DNA of 64,000 nt from Closterium sp. Naga37s-1 (lineage: Eukaryota; Streptophyta; Zygnematophyceae; Desmidiales; Closteriaceae), in assembly GCA_947471745.1 (NCBI GenBank), contig CANJKZ010000955.1, forward strand, positions 2,167,501-2,231,500, in the 5' to 3' direction. The notes beneath the pieces were generated by a model, which saw nothing but the letters and a program-made list of their open reading frames with translations, did not search any database and was not told the origin of the DNA. Positions 54,966 through 64,000 of this stretch are shown here, piece after piece. The translations under genes and the position numbers were made by a program. Positions within the stretch are counted from its first letter, which is position 1. Each line of letters starts with the position of its first letter.

Positions 54966-55725
54966 CTACGCAAGGCGAGAACCTGTGTCAACGAGTCCTA
55001 ACTGTACACAACACCTCTGGTGGTCACAAGGCGACAGGGCCTTGGTGAAGATGTCTGCAGTGTTGGCTTCGGACTCAACAAAGTCAAAGCGAGCCTGTCC
55101 ACGCCTCTGCAACTCTCGCAGAAGAAAGTACCTGACGTTAATGTGCTTCACTCTGCTCTCCAGTCGCAGCTCTCGACAGAGGAGAATCGTCGCCTTGTTA
55201 TCAGTGAACAAGGTCGGCGCAGAGCTCGGCCGCTCACCAAGGTCAGTGAGCAAGAACGTCAGCCAGCGCAACTCATGTGCAGACATAGCTCCAGCGTAGA
55301 TCTCGGCCTCAGCAGTAGAGGTCGAGACCGAGGAGGAACGTGTGGACCTCCACGAAATAGCTCCAGAGCCCAGGCTGAAACAGTACCCCTGAGTAGACCT
55401 GTGCATCTCGGCCTCGTCAGCGAAAGAAGAGTCACAGTGACCAGTAAGCACGACGTCCTGTCTCCCTCCAAGAACCAGCCCCACGCCTGATGTCGTCGCT
55501 AGGTACTTCGCCACCCTCACAGCAGCTGTCATATGAACTGGACGGTGTCTCCCTGGCGCAACAAAGCGAGCAAGGATGCTGAGAGGGAACGCGAGGTCCG
55601 GGCGAGTACAAGTCATCAGGTACATGATGCAGCCCACAAGCTCTGCGTAAGGACCACTAAGCTCGAACGGCTCGTCAGGAAAGGGTCCAGTGAGTCTGTG
55701 GTCAACGGCAAGATGGTAGATGTAA
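54966..55725 (-). pseudogene. RNase H end of copia K
   Basis: A 223-codon frame (55637-54966) begins MGCIMYLMTCTRPDLAFPLS and contains LTGHCDSSFADEAEMHRSTQ, TAEAEIYAGAMSAHELRW, TDNKATILLCRE and NTADIFTKALSP. It is clearly the same fold as B but much more diverged. Homology reaches about 55725 (GPFPDE) and stops at the gypsy 2 chromodomain. Polymerase motifs are gone. Confidence 0.87.
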
Positions 55726-55739
55726 CACCCTGCTTGACA

Positions 55740-58179
55740 AGATAGTCGCGGAGAGAACGTCGGGCGTTACTCATGTCTTCTTCAGAGACCCAGCTGCCCT
55801 CAGAAGGATCATAGCCTTTCCAACGTACGAGAAACTCCAGGGCGCCATGCCGACGACGACGATGTGCAAGCACAGATTCAACCTCGTACTCAAGTTCATC
55901 ATTCACGAGGACTGGAGGCGGCGGCGGAGGTTGGCGTCCCGTGTACAGCTGATTTGGATCTTGATAGGGTTTAAGAAGCTGCACGTGGAAGGCGTTATGA
56001 ATCTTCCAAGAAGCTGGTAGGCGCAAGCGGAATGTGACTGGAGTGACCTGCTCTTCTACGAGAAAAGGTCCGCAGAAGCGAGGTCGTAACTTGGATGGAA
56101 GGTGACCGAGGTTGAGGTTGCATGTGTCGAGAAGCACATGGTCACCAACCGCAATGGTATGATCACGTCGATGGCGATCGGCCAAGCGTTTCTGTGAAGA
56201 CTGTATGTCCTGTAGACGCTTGTGTGTCCGATCCCAAAGCTACTGCATTGTGGTAACGAAGTCGTGCGCGGGTTGGACAGTTGCAGGTACTGTCGGCTTT
56301 TGTGGAGTTAGTGGATGTCGTCCGTAACAGAGGAAAAATGGGGTCTCTCCTGTTGCGGCATGCTTCGCATTATTGTAGGCGAACTCCAACACCGGCAAGT
56401 GCAAGTCCCACTTGTTAATGTCGTCCTTGCACGCTGCGCGCAAGAGTTGTTCCACAATTTGGTTCAAGCGCTATGTCTGCCCATCGGTCTGGGGATGATA
56501 TGCAGATGACATTGCTAGGCGTGTCCCCATGAGCGACATGAGCTCTTTCCAGAACTTGCTAGTAAACTTGGGGTCCCTATCGGATATGAGGGTTGTTGGG
56601 ATCCCGTGCTGTGAGATGATGTGTTTGAGGAATAGCTGTGCCGTTTCCTCCGTGCGTGCGGTTGTATGTGTCGGAATGAAGTGTCCCATCTTTGAGAATT
56701 TGTCGATGACGACCAGGATGGCGTCATGCCCCGCGTTGGTAGGTGGTAAACCGGTGATGAAATCCAAGCTGACCACTTGCCAAGGCTGTTCCGGGACGGG
56801 TAAAGGCTGAAGAAGTCCTGCTTTCTTCTGCTTACTGCTTTTCATCCGCTGGCACGTGTCGCACGAAGTGACAAACTTTTGCACGTCGTTTGCCATGTGA
56901 GGCCAGTAGTAGACTTTCGCAATCCCGGTAAGAGTCTTGTTACTCCCGAAGTGTCCAGCGTAGAGCACGTCATGGGATTCTTCGAGAAGCAACTGCCGAA
57001 GAGGCGGGTAGTTGGGTACCCATATCTTTATTGATCCTTTGCGTAGTGCGACGTCGTGGTCCCACTGCAACAATTTCTTTTTCTCTACTAAGGGAATCTC
57101 GGGGTCGATGGTATACCCGTGCGTGAAGAGTCCCTTGAGTAGCGGATTCATCCCCTCAATCTGTATGGCGGCAACGTGTCCAGGCCGGCTCAGTGCGTCT
57201 GCCTTATTCTTGTGTCCCAGCTTGTACACGATGTCGTAGTCGAAGTGCGTCTCGAGGAAGTCAATCCACCTGACTTGTCGTCTGGAGAGGGTCAGCTGCG
57301 TTTTCAGGTATTTTAGGCTGCAATGGTCAGTGTAGACCGTGGTCTTTCTCCCTTCGAGGTAGCATCGCCATGTCTTGAATGCGGTGATGATCGTGACAGA
57401 ATAGGAGCTTAGGCTAAGAAGCCATAGCTAGGTTTTAGGGTATATGAAAGAGAAATAGGAGAATAAAGTGGTTTCACTAGCAGCAATGAGGATACATATA
57501 GCAAACCCTAGATGGGTTGTACTCGCTATAGAGCACCCCACTACAGGCTAGAGAATAACATTCTGACAGATCGCTAAGGCCTCTTTGTCGTGAATCGGGT
57601 AGTTGAGTTCTGCCCCGTGCAATTTTTTGTTGAGGTAGGCGATTGGTTGTAGTCCTTTCCCTTGGTCTTGCATCAAGACTGCTCCAACTGCTTGGTCGCT
57701 AGCGTCAGCTTCGATGACATAGTCTTTTTCTGGATCTGGCAGGATCAGGACGGGTGCGGACGTGAGTGCGGTCTTCAACTGCTCCATGGCTTGCTGGTGC
57801 ACATCCTCCCACTTGAACGGTGTATTCTTCATCAGTAGATTGGTGAGAGGTGTTGCAATCTTCGCATACTGTGGCACGAACCGATTATAGTAGTTCGCAA
57901 AGCCAAGGATTTGCTGAAGTTCCTTCACGTTCTTCGGTGTCTCCCACGTACGTACGACTTCGATCTTCTTTGGGTCGACATGGACTCCTTGAGCGCTCAC
58001 CATGTGTCCAAGGAACTCAACTTTCTTCAAGGCAAACTCGCTCTTGGATAGCTTGACGTAGAACTTCTCCCGTCGAAGTATCTCGAAGACACGTCGTAGG
58101 TGTTCGATGTGCTGCTTCATGTCCCTCGAGTAGATCAGGATGTCGTCCAGGTACACCACCACGCATTCGTCGAGTAGAG
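55740..58179 (-). pseudogene. Gypsy 2 RT, RNase H, integrase and chromodomain
   Basis: Begins LLDECVVVYLDDILIYSRDM with an intact YLDD. RNase H has VIEADASDQAVGAVLM and is split by the solo LTR at LAI/ITAFKTWRC. The integrase zinc region is H...H...CDTCQRMKSS; catalytic Asp in VSLDFITGLPP and in LISDRDPKF. Stops: TAG at 56471 (TDGQT-stop-RLNQ) and TAG near 56240. The C terminus is a classical chromodomain: YEVESVLAHRRRRHGALEFL, then VRWKGYDPSEGSW. Two stops make it inactive. Confidence 0.9.
57394..57568 (-). repeat. Solo copia LTR P, TSD GATCG
   Basis: 175 bp; GATCG at 57389-57393 and 57569-57573. On the minus strand it starts TGTCAGAATGTTATTC and ends ATTCTGTCA. It has the core CTGTAGTGGGGTGCTCTATAGCG like the LTR at 10861-10984. 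Removing it and one GATCG restores an open RNase H frame in gypsy 2. Confidence 0.9.
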
Positions 58180-58304
58180 TGTCAGATTTATATGACATAG
58201 CTACTGTAGGCTATAGTGGGGTAGCACATATGGGGTACAGTTTTCTAGGGTTTACATTTGTACCCAACTTTCCCTTAGTCATTCTCATTCCTCGTTTCTT
58301 CTCA
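58180..58304 (+). repeat. 5' LTR of copia E (125 bp)
   Basis: TGTCAGATTTATATGAC to TTTCTTCTCA, with GTAGGCTATAGTGGGGTAG and GGGGTACAGTTTTCTAGGG. Confidence 0.93.
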
Positions 58305-58350
58305 TGGTATCGAGCAGGTTCCCTAGTGGGAACGATTCCTAGGGCCCACC
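58305..58350 (+). promoter_or_regulatory. Primer-binding site and hairpin of copia E
   Basis: TGGTATCGAGCAGG (one base short of TGGTATCAGAGC), then the perfect hairpin GTTCCC-TAGT-GGGAAC at 58318-58333, identical to that of A, and GGGCCCACCACC. Confidence 0.8.
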
Positions 58351-58369
58351 ACCACGAAATTTTTTTTCC

Positions 58370-59220
58370 TGCCCGGAGCGCGCTTCGCTCCGGCCCGAGT
58401 CGCGCCCTGTGTGCTCTCCCTACCGTCGCGCCCTCGCTAGGCCCCTCACGGCCCCGTCGCGTCGCCCTTAGCGGCCCTCTCACGGCTCCCTAGCGCCGCC
58501 CTTACGGCTCGTCGCGCCGCCCTTACGGCCCGTCGCGCCGCCCTTACGGCCCGTCGCGCCCGTCGCGCCGCCCTCACGGCCCCTCGTGCCACCCTTACGG
58601 CCCCTCGCGCCGCCCTTACGGCCCCTTACGGCCCCTTACGGCCCCTCACGCTACCCTTACGGGCCCTCCCGCGGCCCCTTCGGCCCCTCCCGCCGCCAGT
58701 CGGCCCCTTACGGCCCCCCTCGCGGCCCCTCGAGCCGCCTTCCGCGGCCTCCTCACGGCCCGTCGCCGCCCTCGACGGCCCCTCGTGGCGCCCTTCACGG
58801 CCTCTCCGCCGCTCTTCGCGGCCCCTAGCGGCCGGCAGCCGCCATCCCTGAGGCAGCAGCCGCAGCCGTCTCTGCAGCAGCAGTCGCCTCAGCTTCTGCG
58901 ACTGCTGCCGCGACCGGCCGCCGAGCCGCCCAACAGCCGAGCACCCGAGCCGCCGAGCCGCCCAGCAGCCGAGCACCCGAGCCGCCGAGCCGCCGAGCCG
59001 CCCTGCAGCCGAGCAGCCGAGCCGCCGAGCCGCCCAGCAGCCGACCGCCGAGCCGCCCGGGCCGCCGAGTCGCCGAGCCGCCCGAGCCGCCCGAGCCGCC
59101 GAGTCGCCCGAGCCGCCCGAGCCGCCGAGCCGCCCGAGCCGCCGAGTCGCCGACCCGCCGTCCTGCCGAGCCGCCGAGCCGCCGAGCCGCCCGAGCCGCC
59201 CTGTCCGGTAAGAGCAGCGC
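58370..59220 (+). repeat. GC-rich tandem-repeat leader of copia E
   Basis: Two arrays: CGGCCCCTCGCGCCGCCCTTA-like (58440-58830), and GAGCCGCCGAGCCGCCC-like (58915-59200). The donor-like CCGGTAAGAGC lies at 59206-59216, 67 nt before the gag ATG. Coding sequence is almost that of B, but the first array differs. Confidence 0.85.
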
Positions 59221-59275
59221 CTCTATCACTGCACTGCCCTTACCCTACTGCTCGCACTGCTAGTCTACTGCTGTC

Positions 59276-62200
59276 ATGGCTACCCCTAGTGTCCTCGCCT
59301 TTGACGCTGAGGGTCGGGCCATTGACTTTGACGTCTGGGTAGATGACCTGCAGCTTTTCTTACAGTGCGATAGGGCAGACGGTCTCTCCCTCTTTGACCT
59401 CACCTCTGGTGCCTCTCCTGCCCCTGCTGCTGATGCCGACGCCACTGTTCGCTCACATTGGGCCACACGCGATGCTGCTGCACGTCTAGCTGTGCGTCGC
59501 CACCTGCCTACCTCTGAGCGTGCGCACTTTAGCCAGTACAAGAGTGCTCACACCTTGTACGACGCTGTAGTTGCGCGCTACTCCTCCCCTGCCACTGCTG
59601 CACTGAGCCGCCTCATGCTACCGTACCTCTTCCCTGACCTTGCTGCCTTTCCCACAGTCGCTGACCTCATTACGCACCTCCGCACTAGTGACACTCGCTA
59701 CCGCGCTGCGCTTCCTGCTGAGTTCTGCGCCAAGAACCCCCCCCCCATGTACATCACCCTCTACTACATAGTCACCCGCCTCCCTGACTCCCTTCGCGTA
59801 GTCAGGGACCACTTCCTCTCAGTTTGCCCCACCACTCTCACCGTTGACCTCCTCGAGAAGGCCCTCCTAGCAGCAGAAAAGAGCATAGTCGCTGTAGGAG
59901 CCTCTCGTGGTGACCCTCGCACCCCCGTCTTTGAGGGGTGTTCCCCCTCCCCCCTTTTGCCCTCTGTTGCCTCTGCTGCTGCGGCCGACCTCGTTGGTCT
60001 CGAGTCGGTCGGCGCTGCGTCTGCCCCGAGCGGGAGACGCCGCACCGGCAAGGGCAAGGGAGGCAAGGGTGCTGGAGGGGCTGGCGGGGGTGGCGGAGGT
60101 GGCGGTGGCGGCTGTGGAGGGGGTGGGGGTGGTGGTGGGAGTGGTGGCGGGGGTGGAGGTGTCGGTGGCGGCAGTGGAGGCGGAGGCGGCGGCGGCGGTG
60201 GCGGTGGGAGCGGAGGTGGCGGAGGTGGCGGCGGTGGAGGAGGTGGCGGCGGAGGAGGTGGAGCTGGTCGGGGTGGCGCTGGGCAGAGGGTCGGCTCCGG
60301 TGGTGGTCAGCGCCAGCAGCAGCAGCAGCAGCGGCAGCAGCGCACTCGTGACATCCCCCCCCCTCAGCAGCTCCGTGAGTGGTACGCTGCACGCCAGCGG
60401 GGTGGGGGTACTGGTCCGTGCACCTACGTCCTATGCACCGGCGACCGCGCGGGTGAGTAGTGCGGGGGTGCGCACTCCACCCAGCGCTGCTTTGGCCGCC
60501 TGACGGACGCTTGGTGTCACCAGTTCCCTGAGGCCACTGAGATCCCCCGCTGGGGCGAGCTGTCTAGGGCGGGTGTAGCTGTCTTTGACCTTGACTTTGA
60601 TGCTATTCTTGCTGCCATGTATGCTGTGACTATTAGTGATGAGGGTGACTGTTACCAGTGTTTTCCGCCCGACCCGGGCATTGAGACTGCTGCTCTAGGT
60701 ACTGGTGAGGCTGCTGCTCTAGGTGCTAGCGAGGCTGCTGCTCTAGGTGCTCGCGCGTCTGCTCCCTCAGGTGCTGGTGAGTCTGCTCTCTCAGGTACTG
60801 CGTCGGCTTCGGCCTCCCACACCTTCACCCTTGACTCGGGGGCTTCTCGCTCCTTCTTTCGAGACCGCACCACACTCACGCCGCTTGGCCGGCCAGTTGC
60901 AGTCTCTCTGGCAGACCCCTCTGGGGGTCCTGTCCTTGCTCACTTCTCCACTGTCCTCCCGTGTCCGGCGGCCCCCTCTGGCACCCTGTCTGGTCTTTAC
61001 CTCCCCTCGTTCTCTACGAACTTGGTGAGTGGTGCTGACCTCCAGGATGCGGGGGTTCACCAGTTCACTCCTGCGAGTCAGCGGGTGACCCACTGCACGG
61101 ACGCTCGGACAGGCCGACACCTGGCCACGTTTACACATCGGCCGGGGTCGAGCCTGTACACACTGACCACTGCGTCTCCTCCAGTCACTGCGTCTGGTCA
61201 GGTAGCTGCGTCGGGTCAGGTGTTTGCTGCAGCGTCCAGGTCTGGTCCTGAGTCTGCCCCCTGTTCGTGTCGCCTCCTGTCGCACGAGACTCTCCTCTGG
61301 CACCACCGCCTTGGTCACCCCTCCCTGCTTCGTCTCCGAGGCATGGCCTCCCGTGTCCTTGTCTCTGGTCTTCCCCGGTCCCTCCCTCCCCTTCCTCCAG
61401 GGCCCGGCCCTACCTGCGTCCCTTGTGTCGAGGGGCGACAGCGTGCTGCCCCTCACTCCTCCCAGTTTCCTCCGACAGAGGCCCCGCTGCAGACGCTTCA
61501 CATGGACGTGTGGGGCCCGGCCCGCGTCCGTGGACAGGGGCACGAGCGCTACTTCCTGCTGGTGGTTGACGACTACTCGCGTTACACCACAGTCTTCCCC
61601 TTGCGCAGCAAGGGTGATGTCACTGCGGTGTTGATCGACTGGATCCGCGCAGCTCGTCTCCAGCTCAGGCAGAGCTTCGGCTCGGACTTTCCTGTTCTGC
61701 GTCTGCACTCTGACAGAGGTGGAGAGTTCTCCTCTGGCCTTCTGCGAGCCTACTGTCGTGCACGAGGCATCCGCCAGACCTTCACGCTTCCGGACTCTCC
61801 ACAGCAAAATGGGATTGCTGAGCGCCGCACTGGCATGGTCATGGACGTCGCCCGTACGTCCATGATGCATGCGGCTGCCCCCCATTTTCTGTGGCCGTTT
61901 GCGGTTCGGTATGCGGCGCATCAGATCAACCTTCACCCCAGGGTCTCCATGCCGGAGACCTCCCTAGCTTTGCTGTGGACGGGGAAGGTTGGCGATGCGT
62001 CTGCGTTCCGTGTCTGGGGATCTCGGGCGTTTGTCCGCGACTTGTCTGCGGACAAGCTGTCCCCTCGTGCTGCTCCTTGCGTCTTCCTTGGCTTCCCCCC
62101 TGACGCGCCAGGGTGGCAGTTCTACCACCCCACCTCTCGCCGTGTTCTGTCCTCCCAGGACGTCACGTTTGACGAGTCGGTCCCCTACTACCGCCTCTTC

Positions 62201-64000
62201 CCCTACCGCACTCCGTCCCTCCCCCCGCCACCGCTCTTCCTTGTGCCAGGCCCCCCCCCGGTAGACCCCCTCCCCCCTTAGGGTCCTGCCCCTTCAGGTG
62301 TGTCCCAGGTAGACGCCGTCGAGCCTGTCGAGGTTACTGGTGACTCTGGTGCTGCTGAGGGTGCTGAGCCTGGGGGTACTGACTCTGGGGGTGCTGAGCG
62401 TGTGGGTACTACGCCTGGGGGTGCTGAGCCTGAGGGTGCTACTCCTGGGGGTGCTGAGCCTGGGGGTGCTGAGCCTGGGGGTGCTGAGTCTGGGGGTGCT
62501 GAGCCTGGGGGTGCTACGCCTGGAGGTGCTGAGCCTGGGGGTGCGGAGCCTGAGGGAGCTGAGTCTGGCGGTGCTGAGCCTGGAGGTTCTCCGGGTACTT
62601 CGTCTCGGCGGGAGCCACTCTCTCCACAGGAGCTGCGAGAGTGGTTTGCCCGGCGCCGGAGGCGTGCTGCTGGAGCTGGAGGTTCTTCGGCTGGTGAGGG
62701 TGCTGGTGCCGCGGGTCCCGGAGGTGCTCGTACTGGGAGTACTGGAGCTGCTGGGCCTGCGGGTACGACTGGAGCTGGAGCTGCTGAGGGTGTTGGCGCT
62801 GAGGCTACTGTTGTCGGTCCTGGAGGCGGTCCTGCTGGGGGTGCTACTGGTGCTGCTGGAGGTACTGGAGTTGGAGGCGTTGCTGGCGCTGGTGCTGCCG
62901 CTGGGGGTACTGGTGCTGTCCCTGCTGTGTCTGGAGTCGCCGCGCGGCCTCGGCCGTACTTCGTTCCGCTCCTTCAGCAGGTTCTTGGTCTCCCGCCTTC
63001 TACTGGTCCTCCTCCTCCCTTAGAGTGTCCACAGCCTGTCCCGTCACAGTTACAGTTACAGCCGGCCTCCCCACTGCCCGCTCCTTCTCCCTACACTGGT
63101 CCTACTGGAGGTCTGGCTGAGCGTCGTGAGCCTGCGTCTCGCCCTGCGTCGCCTGTCCGTCTTGCTCGCACTAGTGGTCGTGGTTTGCGTCAGCGTCCTC
63201 CTCCTGTCCCTGGCACGCACCGGATGTCTCTGCGTCCGTCCACTGCTCCTCTGCGTGCCTCTTTGCCTTCTCCTCCTGAGTCCTCTCTTCCTGCTCTTCC
63301 CGACCCGGAGTCGGACTCTCTTCGTGCTGCCAGTCCTACTGTCACGCGTCTCCTTGCTACTGTCGTCACTGACCCTTCCTTTGAGTCCACTGCTGCGTCT
63401 GCCCTAGTTGCTGAGCTCGTCGACTTTGCTGCTCGCTGTCGTCTAGACTACGCTGCTAGTCTTGTCGTTGAGTCTGAGTCTGTCTGTCCTCCGTCTGTCG
63501 AGGGTGAGTGTGCCCTTGGCACGGACGTCCTTGAGGACAGGCAGGAGGAGTTCCAGTGTTTGGCTGCTGCTTCACCTCATCTCGTGTCCGTACTGCTTAC
63601 CCCTGAGGGAGACCCGGATGCACTTGACATCCCGACTCCGCGCTCTTACGCGGAGGCGATAGAGGGTCCCTACTCCTCTCAGTGGCAGGCAGCTATGGAC
63701 ACAGAGATGGCTTCCTGGAAGTCCACAGGCACCTACGTTGACGAGGTTCCCCCGCCTGGGGCGAACATCGTCAGTGGCATGTGGATTTTCAGGGTGAAGC
63801 GACCGCCGGGTTCTCCGCCTGTCTTCAAGGCGCGTTACGTGGCTCGTGGCTTCAGTCAGTGGCAGGGAGTTGACTACTTTCAGACCTTCTCTCCCACCCC
63901 GAAGATGACCACTCTTTGGGTACTGCTGCACATAGCTGCTCACCGCGACTACGAGCTGCACTCTCTTGACTTCAGCACTGCTTTCTTGCAGGGCAGCCTG
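59276..64000 (+). pseudogene. Gag-pol of copia E, two nonsense codons
   Basis: Starts MATPSVLAFDAEGRAIDFD, nearly identical to B. CAG to TAG at 60458-60460 hits the zinc-finger-like motif (GDRAGE-stop-CGGAHSTQRC), and CAG to TAG at 62279-62281 falls after PVDPLPP. Between and after them the frame is open. DSGAS, LLWHHRLGHPSL, HMDVWGPA, HSDRGGEF and NGIAERRT are present, followed by linker and RT start. R-to-W changes (GFSQWQG, TTLWVLL) hint at further decay. The polymerase active site lies beyond the window. Confidence 0.95.

Larger units (their letters stand above)
52906..55725 (-). mobile_element. Copia K remnant, split by element M
   Basis: Holds a 3' LTR (52906-53014), the conserved 3' UTR (53015-53176), the M insertion and an RNase H part (54966-55725). 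It is cut near 55725, where gypsy 2 sequence begins. The 5' part is missing. Confidence 0.78.
55726..58179 (-). mobile_element. Ty3/gypsy chromovirus 2, partial, split by a solo LTR and cut by E
   Basis: Minus-strand gypsy pol from the RT active site (right) to the chromodomain (left). No LTR of its own is visible: the left end joins copia K, and the right end is interrupted by copia E at 58180, so the upstream part lies beyond the window. A family different from gypsy 1. Confidence 0.88.
58180..64000 (+). mobile_element. Copia E, 5' three-quarters (truncated by window end)
   Basis: Plus strand. 5' LTR 58180-58304; primer site TGGTATCGAGCAGG from 58305; leader; gag-pol very close to B as far as LQGSL at 64000. 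It is inserted into the RT of gypsy 2; the left flank TAGAG (58175-58179) should be the target duplication. Two nonsense codons are present. Confidence 0.95.

Overview
The window is nuclear DNA of a eukaryote, almost entirely nested LTR retrotransposons around two small host genes. Plant-type Ty1/copia elements with primer-binding sites resembling the initiator-Met tRNA, chromodomain-bearing Ty3/gypsy elements, pogo-like and MITE-like DNA elements, very GC-rich coding sequence and intronless secreted proteins suggest the green lineage, perhaps a streptophyte alga. That placement is inference with low confidence. I saw no rRNA, convincing tRNA or CRISPR array.

Layout. 1-5495: copia A (minus, cut by the window start), inserted into copia G (plus, 5496-7770), which lies against or inside copia H of a second lineage (minus, 7788-9.79 kb). 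9792-11005: a TIR element (L) holding two copia remnants. 11026-11532: a MITE (N) with TAA target duplications. 11.5-14.6 kb: host DNA with secreted-protein gene 1 (12730-13425) and a small TTAA-flanked MITE (O). 15301-24105: decayed copia F (plus), split by copia D (minus, 17331-22197) and by a 252-bp insertion. 24465-37432: chromodomain gypsy element 1 (minus), split by intact copia B (plus, 25778-33220). 37433-46355: host DNA with copia C (minus, 37913-44198) and secreted-protein gene 2 (44922-45644). 46356-52518: copia J (minus), nearly intact, inside a minisatellite. 52906-55725: copia K remnant holding pogo-derived element M. 55726-58179: gypsy element 2 (minus) with a solo LTR. 58180-64000: copia E (plus), running off the window.

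Copies A-G, I and E are one copia family (K is a divergent relative). Its LTRs are very short (about 110-135 bp). A hairpin follows the primer-binding site, then a GC-rich tandem-repeat leader of about 1 kb, then one gag-pol frame of about 1,980 codons, then a conserved 3' UTR ending in a hairpin that contains the polypurine tract. Only B is intact: its LTRs are identical, it has a 5-bp target duplication and an uninterrupted frame. It could supply proteins in trans to deleted copies such as C and D. The two host genes are paralogues encoding secreted proteins with 11-residue amphipathic repeats. They share upstream and downstream motifs.
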